Source: an uncultured Burkholderiales bacterium (lineage in GTDB: Bacteria > Pseudomonadota > Gammaproteobacteria > Burkholderiales > Burkholderiaceae). From it: a stretch of 10,874 bases of DNA. A model generated the notes under the pieces. It saw only the letters and a program-made list of their open reading frames with translations. It had not been told where the DNA came from and searched no databases. The DNA lies in assembly GCA_937891045.1 (NCBI GenBank), contig CALBEV010000126.1:1-10874 (forward strand), in the 5' to 3' direction. Shown piece after piece: positions 1 through 6,333 of the stretch; within the stretch, counting starts at the first letter, position 1, and each line of letters opens with the position of its first letter. Both the position numbers and the translations under genes were made by a program.

Positions 1-88
1 GTCTGCTCCCGAGGTTGAGTTAATCCAAAAGAATCATTATTGAATAATACACCTTGCCCTGGATAAAGGGATAAACGGTTTCCAAAAT
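1..88. other. Intergenic left edge, no gene seen
   Basis: This stretch lies beyond the stop codon of the leftmost minus-strand gene. It contains a short AT-rich dyad, ATTATT-G-AATAAT, at about 37-49, and a small GGATAAA/GGGATAAA tandem at 61-75. Neither has the form of a convincing intrinsic terminator, since there is no GC stem followed by a T run. I see no coding region of useful length. It may be the spacer before a further gene outside the window. Confidence 0.4.
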
Positions 89-406
89 TCAAGTGAGTGG
101 CGAGTTTTGATCGGGTGGGCCTTGCGCCTGCAAGTGCTCGTTCAGCACTTCATCCACCGCGGTGCGCATCATCTCTGGCAGGATGAGGGCCAATTGCGCA
201 TGAACTCGTGCAATCACCTTGTCCGCGAGCAAGGCTTGTTCAGATGCCAAGGGTGCTGTCTGAGGCATGGTTTTCAAAGGTGGCACTTTGGGCGCTTGTG
301 GCGCTTTTGGTGCCCAAGGAAACACAGCCGGGCGCAAGCTGCCATTCACCTGCACCACTTCTGTCAACATGGGCACAGGCGACTTGGGAATGTGTGGCTT
401 GTTCAT
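89..406 (-). CDS. Uncharacterised 105-residue protein downstream of holC
   Basis: I do not recognise a named family. The product has 105 residues. The first half (about residues 1-50) is rich in proline, alanine and lysine, with PKAPQAPKVPP-type stretches, and is probably disordered. The second half (about 55-97, from LASEQALLADKV to EHLQAQ) reads as one or two amphipathic helices with alternating hydrophobic and acidic residues. There is no signal peptide or membrane segment. The ATG is 3 bases after the holC stop (TGA CCC ATG on the minus strand), so it is very likely co-transcribed and translationally coupled with holC and pepA. In Escherichia coli the corresponding position is occupied by valS, which this is not. 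Tight packing and an intact frame support a real gene; the function is unknown. Confidence 0.7.
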   Translation of the reverse strand: MNKPHIPKSPVPMLTEVVQVNGSLRPAVFPWAPKAPQAPKVPPLKTMPQTAPLASEQALLADKVIARVHAQLALILPEMMRTAVDEVLNEHLQAQGPPDQNSPLT

Positions 407-409
407 GGG

Positions 410-847
410 TCAGGCTTTCAAAGCCAGATCATGGCGCACCAGAGGGTAGCCACGGTCAGCGTAATGCTTCCAACGCAGACGGGCCATGGCGCGGTCTTGC
501 TCATCATGGGTTACCACTTCAATGACTTTTTCAAAGGTTTCAAATCCACTGAGCAACGTTGAGCCAAGGTTCAACAACACCTGGTGGTGCGGCAAACCAG
601 CAGGTACTTGGTCACCCTGGACCAGCACCACGGGGGTATGTTGCAAGGTGATGGCATCGGCACTGGCCAAGCAATGCGGCACAAAGGCGGTGGCCGAGAA
701 GGTCCACAGGGCCGCATCCAAGTCGACCATCAAGTCGTCTGTGCCCATGACCACCACTTGGGCGGAATTGCTGCAAGCCTTGCGCAACAAGCGACAGGCG
801 TAACTCAGTTTGTCGGGCGCGTTGAAATGAAAAGCCACCTCGGTCAT
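410..847 (-). CDS. holC: DNA polymerase III chi subunit (HolC)
   Basis: The chi subunit belongs to the clamp-loader complex of the replicative polymerase. In the known family it binds psi (HolD) and the C-terminal tail of single-stranded DNA-binding protein, helping the clamp loader act at SSB-coated lagging strands. The 145-residue product has the family's usual size and typical features: an N-terminal strand (TEVAFHFNAPDKL), the segment YACRLLRKACSNSAQVVV, an LDAALWTFS helix start near residue 43, the FVPHC patch, and a C-terminal half with PVVLV and LLNLG. It is cytoplasmic and has no catalytic motif. The start ATG overlaps the pepA stop as ATGA, so expression probably depends on translational coupling to pepA; I see no strong ribosome-binding site of its own. 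The pepA-holC order is widely conserved in gamma- and betaproteobacteria and supports the call. Confidence 0.9.
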   Translation of the reverse strand: MTEVAFHFNAPDKLSYACRLLRKACSNSAQVVVMGTDDLMVDLDAALWTFSATAFVPHCLASADAITLQHTPVVLVQGDQVPAGLPHHQVLLNLGSTLLSGFETFEKVIEVVTHDEQDRAMARLRWKHYADRGYPLVRHDLALKA

Positions 848-2352
848 GCGCTTGTCAGCCCAGCATCAACGGCGCTTGGTGGCCGGTTTGCGCTGCGTTT
901 GGTCGACTTGGTGGCCGTCGGTGTTTGTGCCATGAGGTAGGCCAGCAAGGAGGGCACGGGCCGACCGGTGGCGCCCTTGGCAGCGCCACTTTTCCAAGCC
1001 GAGCCCGCGATGTCCAAGTGCGCCCAAGGGTAGTCTTTGGTGAATCGCTGCAAGAATTTGGCCGCCGTGACAGAACCAGCAGAACGATCGGCCACGTTGG
1101 CCACATCGGCGAAGTTGGACTTCAGCCCTTCCGCGTATTCATCATCCAAGGGCATGCGCCAGCACAAATCGAGGCTTTGTTCCCCAGCGGCCAACAGCTG
1201 TGCGGCCAAGGATTCGTCGGTGGCGTACAAGCCGCTTCGCAAATGACCCAGCGCAATGACGCAAGCACCTGTGAGGGTGGCAATATCGATGACGGCACGA
1301 GGCTTGAAGCGTTTGGCATAGGTGAGCGCATCACACAAGACCAAGCGGCCTTCGGCGTCGGTGTTCAAAATCTCGATGGTTTGACCACTCATGCTGGTGA
1401 CCACGTCCCCGGGCTTCAGGGCTTTGCCGCCCGGCATGTTTTCGCAAGCGGGAATCAGGCCGACGACGTTCAAAGCTGGCTTCAAGTGCGCCAAGGCTTC
1501 AAAGGTGCCCAACACGCTGGCCGCACCGCACATGTCGAATTTCATTTCATCCATGCCGGGGCCTGGTTTCAATGAAATGCCACCAGTGTCAAAGGTGATG
1601 CCCTTGCCCACCAGCACCACCGGCGCTTGGGTGGCGGCTGCGCCCTTGTAATGCAAGATGATGAAGCGCAGGGGCTGGGCCGACGCTTGGGCCACAGCGG
1701 CGAAAGTGCCCATGCCCAAACGCTCCACTTCTTTCAGACCGAGCACTTGGCAGCTGATACGCGCATGCTTGGCCAATCCCTTGGCCGCTTGGGCGAGATG
1801 ATCTGGTGTCGCATGGTTGGCGGGTCGGTTACCCCATTCGCGGGCGAGTGCCACACCGGCCATTTGGGCTTGGGCCACGGCGAAATCAGGTTTGGCTTGG
1901 GTTGCATTGGGGACACCCAGCACCACTTTAACGATGGTTTGCGCTTTGGCACTGGGCTTGGTAGCGGTGTAGACGTAGCTGGCGTCAGCAGCAGCTTGGG
2001 CTGCCACCACCAGGTGCTCGGCTTGATCAGCAGACAAGCACAGCGTGACGCTGGCGGCTTTGGATTTCTTCAAAGCGGTGATGGCGGCTGTGACACCTGC
2101 GCGTACATCGGCGGCACGGCCTTCACCAACACCAACAAGCACCAAACGCAAGGCTTTGAGGCCCGGAGGTTTCCACCACAACAGGCATTGACCGGCGGCA
2201 GAGGAGAAATCGCCTGACTTTTCCGCTTGTGCCAGCATGTTGGCAATCAGGCCTGTTTGGACTTGCGAAGATTTCGAGACCAAGACCACCAAAGCATCGG
2301 TTTTGGCCGATGCCGCCTGCGCCCAAGAGAGGGTCTGAAGTTCCAAGTTCAT
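844..2352 (-). CDS. pepA: Leucyl aminopeptidase (PepA, peptidase family M17)
   Basis: Cytosolic di-metal aminopeptidase that removes N-terminal residues from peptides. In E. coli the homologue also binds DNA in Xer recombination and carAB control; whether that applies here is not visible. The 502-residue product has an N-terminal macro-like domain (about 1-165) and a C-terminal catalytic domain. Metal ligands and catalytic residues are all present: K250 and D255 in GKGITFDTGG, K262, D273 in FDMCGAA, and D332, E334 and R336 in the NTDAEGRL signature. I place the start at the ATG at 2350-2352 because AAAAGG (2359-2364) lies 6 bases upstream. An in-frame TTG at 2365-2367 would make a five-residue-longer protein but abuts that ribosome-binding site and is unlikely. 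It is first in a leftward set with holC and the 105-residue gene, and divergent from lptF. Confidence 0.96.
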   Translation of the reverse strand: MNLELQTLSWAQAASAKTDALVVLVSKSSQVQTGLIANMLAQAEKSGDFSSAAGQCLLWWKPPGLKALRLVLVGVGEGRAADVRAGVTAAITALKKSKAASVTLCLSADQAEHLVVAAQAAADASYVYTATKPSAKAQTIVKVVLGVPNATQAKPDFAVAQAQMAGVALAREWGNRPANHATPDHLAQAAKGLAKHARISCQVLGLKEVERLGMGTFAAVAQASAQPLRFIILHYKGAAATQAPVVLVGKGITFDTGGISLKPGPGMDEMKFDMCGAASVLGTFEALAHLKPALNVVGLIPACENMPGGKALKPGDVVTSMSGQTIEILNTDAEGRLVLCDALTYAKRFKPRAVIDIATLTGACVIALGHLRSGLYATDESLAAQLLAAGEQSLDLCWRMPLDDEYAEGLKSNFADVANVADRSAGSVTAAKFLQRFTKDYPWAHLDIAGSAWKSGAAKGATGRPVPSLLAYLMAQTPTATKSTKRSANRPPSAVDAGLTSA

Positions 2353-2358
2353 AATCTG

Positions 2359-2364
2359 CCTTTT
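2359..2364 (-). promoter_or_regulatory. Ribosome-binding site deciding the pepA start
   Basis: On the minus strand this reads AAAAGG, 6 bases before the ATG at 2350-2352. It is the reason for choosing that ATG over the TTG at 2365-2367, which directly abuts it. Confidence 0.7.
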
Positions 2365-2373
2365 CAATTGCTT

Positions 2374-2402
2374 AGTATGTTATTCCATTCCTCCATCCGC
2401 AA
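2374..2402 (-). promoter_or_regulatory. Candidate pepA promoter overlapping the lptF start
   Basis: On the minus strand a TTGCGG box (2397-2402) is separated by exactly 17 bases from CATACT (2374-2379). They match the sigma70 consensus at 3 and 4 of 6 positions. Transcription would begin near 2367, leaving a leader of about 15 bases that still contains the AAAAGG ribosome-binding site. The -10 box would overlap the lptF ATG. This is weak but positionally consistent; with only 24 bases (2353-2376) between the divergent start codons, promoters must lie inside one gene or the other. Confidence 0.3.
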
Positions 2403-3483
2403 CGAGTTGTCCCGCTATTTCTGGGCAACCTTGGTGGTCTTGACGACCATCGTGTTGACGGTGTGGCTGATTCGCACTTTTGGTGATGCCTCATTTGGGC
2501 GTATCAGTTTGGAAGACGTGAGCTTGGTGCTGGGCTACACCATGCTTAGCAACCTGCATTCCTTGCTGACGCTCAGCCTGTATGTGGCCACGGTGTCCAC
2601 CTTGTCGCGCATGTACGCCGACAGTGAAATGGTGATCTGGCAGGCCAGTGGCCAAAGCACCTTCAAACTTCTGCGCCCGACCCTTTTGTTTGCCCTGCCC
2701 TGGTTGTTGGCGATCATTGTCTTGACGTTGTTTGCTTGGCCATGGTCCAACCAGCAAATCTTTGAAGTGCGCGAGCGGTTTGAACAACGTGGTGACTTGG
2801 AGCGCATACAACCCGGCTTGTTCCAGGAGTCGGCCGATGGCAAACGCGTTTTTTTCATCGACAAATCCAGCGCTTCTCAAGGCCAAGGCAACCAGATATT
2901 CATTGTTGCCAACGAGAACAACACACAAACCATTGTGAGCTCGCAAACCGGACTGGTGGAAAACCGGATGGGCAACCGTTATTTGGTTCTCAGTAACGGT
3001 CAGCGGATAGAAATCAATGCCGAAAAAAATGAATTCCGGGTCGTGGAATTCGATACCTATTCTTCCTTGGTTGATATCAAACCGATGCAAACAAGCTTGC
3101 AAGATGCCCAGGCCAAGCAACCACAAGAATTGATCGCCAACCTCACGCCTGCCAGCAAAGGCGAGTTGACCTGGCGCATCGGCATGATCGTTGCTGCTGT
3201 CAATCTCTTGTTGTTGGCCATTGGCATCCCCTTTATCAACCCACGCAGTGGTCGCTCGGGTTCGTTGATGTTGACCTTGGTCAGCTTTTTCACCTATTAC
3301 AACTTCGTCAACATGAGCCGCAACTGGGTGGTGGTGGGCAAACTCGGCATGACCGATATGCTGTTGGCATTGCACTTGCCGGTGTTTGTGTTGGCCTGTT
3401 TGATTTTGCTTTGGCGTGCCCAGCAAGGCATGGTGTTCAAGCGCAGCCGCCGAATGCCTGGCCTGCAAGGACAACCCACATGA
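2377..3483 (+). CDS. lptF: LPS export ABC transporter permease LptF
   Basis: LptF pairs with LptG as the inner-membrane permease of LptB2FG, which extracts lipopolysaccharide from the inner membrane and pushes it along the LptC-LptA bridge to the outer membrane. The 368-residue product has the family layout: a short cytoplasmic N-terminus (MLFHSSIRNELSRYF), three membrane segments at about 13-35, 50-72 and 99-120, a large periplasmic beta-jellyroll region from about 125 to 270, and three further segments at about 273-291, 300-320 and 332-352. The coupling-helix region SRMYADSEMVIWQASGQ between segments 2 and 3 is the conserved stretch expected to contact LptB. The frame is open further upstream, but ATG 2377 matches the family N-terminus and avoids pepA. 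No strong ribosome-binding site is visible. The stop overlaps the lptG start. Confidence 0.95.
   Translation: MLFHSSIRNELSRYFWATLVVLTTIVLTVWLIRTFGDASFGRISLEDVSLVLGYTMLSNLHSLLTLSLYVATVSTLSRMYADSEMVIWQASGQSTFKLLRPTLLFALPWLLAIIVLTLFAWPWSNQQIFEVRERFEQRGDLERIQPGLFQESADGKRVFFIDKSSASQGQGNQIFIVANENNTQTIVSSQTGLVENRMGNRYLVLSNGQRIEINAEKNEFRVVEFDTYSSLVDIKPMQTSLQDAQAKQPQELIANLTPASKGELTWRIGMIVAAVNLLLLAIGIPFINPRSGRSGSLMLTLVSFFTYYNFVNMSRNWVVVGKLGMTDMLLALHLPVFVLACLILLWRAQQGMVFKRSRRMPGLQGQPT
3467..3471 (+). promoter_or_regulatory. Ribosome-binding site for lptG inside lptF
   Basis: AAGGA lies 8 bases before the lptG ATG at 3480 and within the last codons of lptF. It supports that ATG and tight coupling of the two permease subunits. 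Confidence 0.6.
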
Positions 3484-4592
3484 AAACCTTGCGCCGAATG
3501 ATGTACCAGGAAATTCTGTCGAAGGTGATTTTTGTCACCTTGGGATTTGTTGGTTTGTTCTTTTTCTTCGACTTGGTAGAAGAACTCAAGCGCATTGGCC
3601 AAGGTCCCGGCGGCGCCTACAACATGCGACACGCCCTGATGTACGTGACGCTGCAAGTGCCCAACCATGTTTACGAGTTGATGCCCATCACTGTGCTGAT
3701 TGGCACCATCTTTGTCATGGCACGCTTGGCACAAAGCTCGGAATTCACGATTTTGCGCACCAGCGGTTTGGGGCCATTCAAGGCCCTGCGTCTGCTGCTT
3801 GAAATGGGTTTGCTCTTCGTGGTGGTCACCTTTTTAGTCGGCGACTATTTGTCACCCATGGCCAGTCGGCAAGGTCAGTTGCTCAAAGCCAAGTACTTGG
3901 GCGTGACCATCAGCTTGGGGACATCAGGCGCTTGGCTGAAAGAGTCCCAAGGCGACAGATCCAATGTGGTGAATGTGGCCGCACTCAGCAACGACGGACA
4001 GTTGGCCGGTGTGCGGGTATTTCAATTTGATGCCGCCGGCCGCTTGAGCGGCATGCTCATGGCCGCGCAAGGCTCGTTTTCGCCAGATGGGCAATATTGG
4101 CAGTTGCGATCGGTTCAAACAGACACCTTCAAACCGCTTGACACCTCGAACCAAAACATCGAGCGCTCGGTGCTGGACAGCTACAACTGGCCCAACAGCC
4201 TGACCGAGGACATGGTGTCGGTGGCCTTGCTCAAGCCCGAGCGCATGGCCACCATCGACTTGTTCAATTACATCCAGCACCTGAACAACAACGGCCAAGC
4301 CTCACAGCGCTATGAAATCGACTTTTGGAAGAAAGTGTTCTACCCCATGAGTTGCTTGGTGATGGTGATTTTGTCCTTGCCTTTTGGTTACTTGCACCTG
4401 CGAAACACCAACATGAACAGCATGGTGTTTTTGGGCGTGATCATTGGCTTGAGTTTCATTTTGCTCAACAATTTGTTTGGCTTTGTGGGCAACCTCAACG
4501 CTTGGTCGCCTTGGCTGGCGGCTGCCACCCCCGGCATTGTTTACATGACGGCATCCTTGCTGGCTTTTGGCTGGCTGGTTCTGAGGCATTGA
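3480..4592 (+). CDS. lptG: LPS export ABC transporter permease LptG
   Basis: Second permease subunit of LptB2FG. LptF and LptG form a heterodimer whose lateral gate admits LPS, powered by cytoplasmic LptB. The 370-residue product begins MKTLRRMMYQEI, with membrane segments at roughly 13-30, 58-80, 100-118, 283-300, 309-330 and 342-362. The periplasmic jellyroll lies between segments 3 and 4 (about 125-270). The region ARLAQSSEFTILRTSGLG (about 81-98) is the conserved cytoplasmic coupling segment. The ATG overlaps the lptF TGA as ATGA, which suits 1:1 synthesis of the partners. Length and order match the conserved lptF-lptG pair. lptA, lptB and lptC are not in this window. The chelatase gene follows 2 bases after the stop. 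Confidence 0.95.
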   Translation: MKTLRRMMYQEILSKVIFVTLGFVGLFFFFDLVEELKRIGQGPGGAYNMRHALMYVTLQVPNHVYELMPITVLIGTIFVMARLAQSSEFTILRTSGLGPFKALRLLLEMGLLFVVVTFLVGDYLSPMASRQGQLLKAKYLGVTISLGTSGAWLKESQGDRSNVVNVAALSNDGQLAGVRVFQFDAAGRLSGMLMAAQGSFSPDGQYWQLRSVQTDTFKPLDTSNQNIERSVLDSYNWPNSLTEDMVSVALLKPERMATIDLFNYIQHLNNNGQASQRYEIDFWKKVFYPMSCLVMVILSLPFGYLHLRNTNMNSMVFLGVIIGLSFILLNNLFGFVGNLNAWSPWLAAATPGIVYMTASLLAFGWLVLRH

Positions 4593-4594
4593 CG

Positions 4595-4960
4595 ATGAAA
4601 TCGATTGTTTTGTTTGCGCATGGGTCACGCGACCCACTTTGGCACCGCCCCATGCAAGCCGTGGCCGAGCGTGTGGCCGCCCTGCAACCAGATGTGGCCG
4701 TGGCCTGCGCCTACTTGGAGCTGAGCACCCCCTCCTTGAGCGACGCGGTGGCCGCGTTGGTGCGCCAAGGTTGCACCCAGGTGCGGGTGGTGCCCATGTT
4801 TTTGGGCGTGGGCAAGCATGTGCGCGAAGACCTGCCGGTGATGCTGCAAGCCTTGCGGGATGCCCACCCCGATGTGGCGTTCGAGCCCCTGCCCGCGGTG
4901 GGAGAACACCCAGATTTACTTGATTTGCTGGCCCAGATCGCCATCGCCAACCCCAGCTAG
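4595..4960 (+). CDS. cbiX: Short CbiX/SirB-type sirohydrochlorin chelatase
   Basis: Members of this family insert Co2+ or Fe2+ into sirohydrochlorin, giving the cobalamin precursor or siroheme. The product is only 121 residues, the half-size single-domain form; such forms work as homodimers, whereas longer CbiX and CbiK proteins carry two such domains. The N-terminal signature FAHGSRDPLW puts a metal-binding histidine at residue 9, and VVPMFLGVGKHVREDLP supplies the second at residue 75. These are the two histidines expected in the family. The protein is cytosolic. The ATG is 2 bases after the lptG stop and GAGG at 4583-4586 is 8 bases upstream, so it probably shares the lptFG transcript. The neighbouring cysB suggests siroheme for sulfite reductase as the relevant product, but sequence alone does not settle iron versus cobalt. 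Confidence 0.88.
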   Translation: MKSIVLFAHGSRDPLWHRPMQAVAERVAALQPDVAVACAYLELSTPSLSDAVAALVRQGCTQVRVVPMFLGVGKHVREDLPVMLQALRDAHPDVAFEPLPAVGEHPDLLDLLAQIAIANPS

Positions 4961-4986
4961 GCGTGGGGGGCTTACCCCTGGCAAAA

Positions 4987-5012
4987 GGCATAATGAATGC
5001 CTTTCTTATGCC
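4987..5012 (+). promoter_or_regulatory. Candidate operator in the cysB leader
   Basis: A perfect 7-base inverted repeat, GGCATAA-N12-TTATGCC, has arms at 4987-4993 and 5006-5012. A second nested dyad, GGCAT-N5-ATGCC, spans 4987-5001. ATGCC recurs at 4997, 5008 and 5017, close to helical phasing. LysR-family regulators bind dyads containing a T-N11-A core and often repress their own genes, so CysB itself is a plausible binder. That is inference; the gap between cbiX and cysB is only 61 bases. Confidence 0.4.
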
Positions 5013-5021
5013 ATTAATGCC

Positions 5022-5942
5022 ATGAACCTGCACCAATTTCGCTTTGTCCAAGAGGCGGTTCGCCGCAACCTCAACCTGACCGAAGTGGCCAAAGTGCTGC
5101 ACACCTCGCAGCCCGGCGTGTCCAAAGCCATTCTGGAGTTGGAAGGCGAGTTGGGCATCGAGATTTTTGGCCGCCATGGCAAGCGCTTGAAGCGCGTCAC
5201 CGAGCCCGGCGAGCATGTCTTGAAAAGCATTGACATCATCTTGCGCGAGGTGAGCAACTTGAAGCGCATTGGCGAGCAGTACAGCGCCCAAGACTCGGGC
5301 ACCTTGTCGATTGCCACCACCCACACCCAAGCCCGCTATGTGCTGCCCCTGCCCGTGGCACAACTGCGCAGCGCCTACCCGAATGTGAACATCAGCCTGC
5401 ACCAAGGTGCGCCCGATCAAGTGGCCCGCATGGTGTTGGATGAAACCGCTGAAATTGGCATTGCCACCGAAAGCCTGTCGGACTACCCCGAGTTGATCAC
5501 CCTGCCCTGCTACGAATGGCAACACGTGCTGGTGCTGCCCGCCGACCATCCGCTGGTGAACGTGCCGGACCTGCAACTGAGCGACTTGGCGAACGAACCC
5601 ATCATCACCTACCACCCCTCGTTCACCGGCCGCACCCGCATCGACAAAGCCTTTGCAGCACTGCACCTGTCGCCGCGCATTGCCCTGGAAGCGATTGACT
5701 CGGACGTGATCAAAACCTATGTGCGACTGGGTTTGGGCGTGGGCATCGTGGCCGAGATGGCGGTGCGTGACATCACCGACACCGACCTGGTGGTGCGCCC
5801 TGCCGGTCATTTGTTTGGCCACAACTTGGCGCGTATTGCCTTCAAACGCCACGCGTATTTGCGCCAGTTTGTGTATGAGTTTGCGCAGTTGCTCAACCCC
5901 GAGTTGAACGCCGAGAGGATTGCGGCGTCGGTGGCGCATTGA
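5022..5942 (+). CDS. cysB: LysR-family transcriptional regulator CysB
   Basis: CysB activates sulfate and thiosulfate uptake and reduction genes in response to N-acetylserine or O-acetylserine and represses its own gene in studied bacteria. The 306-residue product begins MNLHQFRFVQEAVRRN, with the winged helix-turn-helix at about 1-60 (LTEVAKVLHTSQPGVSKAILELE, then IFGRHGKRLKRVTEPG). The linker helix follows (about 63-88), then the effector-binding domain from about 93. There TTHTQARYVLP is the CysB/Cbl-specific ligand loop, with HQGAPDQVARMV and the second-lobe motif TYHPSFTGRTRIDKAF. The N-terminus matches the beta-proteobacterial CysB form closely, so I prefer CysB over Cbl. Other nearby ATGs (5008, 5017) are out of frame. 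No strong ribosome-binding site is visible. It follows the chelatase gene in the same direction and converges on the HigA-like gene 19 bases away. Confidence 0.92.
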   Translation: MNLHQFRFVQEAVRRNLNLTEVAKVLHTSQPGVSKAILELEGELGIEIFGRHGKRLKRVTEPGEHVLKSIDIILREVSNLKRIGEQYSAQDSGTLSIATTHTQARYVLPLPVAQLRSAYPNVNISLHQGAPDQVARMVLDETAEIGIATESLSDYPELITLPCYEWQHVLVLPADHPLVNVPDLQLSDLANEPIITYHPSFTGRTRIDKAFAALHLSPRIALEAIDSDVIKTYVRLGLGVGIVAEMAVRDITDTDLVVRPAGHLFGHNLARIAFKRHAYLRQFVYEFAQLLNPELNAERIAASVAH

Positions 5943-5961
5943 GTTCCGTCTAAAGACTGAT

Positions 5962-6189
5962 TCACGAACCCGCCAACAACCTCACCTGCTTTAAATCATC
6001 TTTTATTTGGATTTGTGCCAGCTTCAAGTCATAGGTGGCTTGCAGGTTGAGCCAATATTGCGGGGTTTGACCAAAAGCGCGACCAAGTCGCAAAGCCAAT
6101 TCAGCAGTCACGGGTCGATCACCTTTGAGCACATGAGACACGCGCATGGCGGAGATGCCAATGGCATCCGCAAAAGCGGCTTGGGTCAT
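5962..6189 (-). CDS. higA: Orphan HigA-like antitoxin, start uncertain or lost
   Basis: XRE/HigA-family DNA-binding antitoxin. From the first ATG (6187-6189) the product has 75 residues. The helix-turn-helix is at about residues 3-23 (QAAFADAIGISAMRVSHVLKG), and it ends with the hallmark PVTAELALRLGRAFG and TPQYWLNLQ of HigA. The same frame continues upstream to 6255 and encodes the conserved N-terminal family motif AIHPGEFLRETLDELS, so the intact protein should be about 96 residues. No ATG, GTG or TTG lies in that extension; ATT at 6250-6252 is the only remotely possible start, and an in-frame TAA sits at 6256-6258. Either a rare ATT start is used, translation begins internally, or the gene is decaying. 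No HigB-like toxin is adjacent, which is unusual since higB normally precedes higA. It lies divergent from fitAB and convergent with cysB. Confidence 0.7.
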   Translation of the reverse strand: MTQAAFADAIGISAMRVSHVLKGDRPVTAELALRLGRAFGQTPQYWLNLQATYDLKLAQIQIKDDLKQVRLLAGS

Positions 6190-6269
6190 GGAGAGTTCAT
6201 CTAGCGTTTCACGAAGAAATTCGCCGGGGTGAATAGCCGGTAATTTTAGAATTTTTTAATTAGCCAACC

Positions 6270-6298
6270 ATGACATGAGTGATTGCATTTAATTTAAT
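6270..6298 (+). promoter_or_regulatory. Sigma70-like promoter of fitAB
   Basis: ATGACA (6270-6275, 5 of 6 match to the -35 consensus) is separated by 17 bases from TTTAAT (6293-6298, 5 of 6 match to the -10 consensus). Transcription would start near 6305, giving a leader of roughly 30 bases before the antitoxin ATG at 6334. The stretch is AT-rich compared with its surroundings. The large dyad described separately straddles the -10 box. Confidence 0.6.
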
Positions 6299-6307
6299 AT
6301 GCAATCA
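6280..6307. promoter_or_regulatory. Palindromic operator for the FitA-like antitoxin
   Basis: A perfect inverted repeat with 9-base arms, TGATTGCAT (6280-6288) and ATGCAATCA (6299-6307), is separated by 10 AT-rich bases. Described as 8-base half-sites it is TGATTGCA-N12-TGCAATCA. One arm lies in the promoter spacer and the other directly after the -10 box, so a bound repressor would block transcription. From memory, the gonococcal FitAB complex recognises two 8-base half-sites with similar spacing, so the FitA-like protein is the expected ligand. The site could also influence the divergent HigA-like gene. Confidence 0.65.
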
Positions 6308-6333
6308 TTGAGATCAATTTCCTGGAGATGCCC

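Noticed and set aside
925..1575. A 216-codon plus-strand open frame inside pepA
   Set aside because: It overlaps the catalytic domain of pepA in antisense; all conserved peptidase motifs are on the other strand.
2227..2376. N-terminal extension of LptF upstream of ATG 2377
   Set aside because: The extra 50 residues overlap pepA in antisense and have no counterpart in the LptF family, whose N-terminus matches MLFHSSIRNELSRYF.
2491..3474. A 327-codon open frame on the minus strand inside lptF
   Set aside because: It lies entirely antisense to lptF and has the low-information, His/Gln-rich composition of a shadow frame.
4965..4979. Terminator hairpin after cbiX (GGGG-CTTA-CCCC)
   Set aside because: The stem is only four pairs and no T run follows, so it does not qualify; the cbiX-cysB gap may well be transcribed through.
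4302..5939. A 545-codon open frame on the minus strand across lptG, cbiX and cysB
   Set aside because: It is antisense to three clearly recognisable genes, and its product is a histidine-, glutamine- and arginine-rich composition typical of a mirrored GC-biased frame, with no recognisable domain.
6256..6288. Ten-residue leader peptide on the minus strand before the HigA-like frame
   Set aside because: It has no ribosome-binding site, lies on the fitAB operator dyad, and is better explained as chance or as the remnant of a former HigA start; it is mentioned only in the HigA finding.
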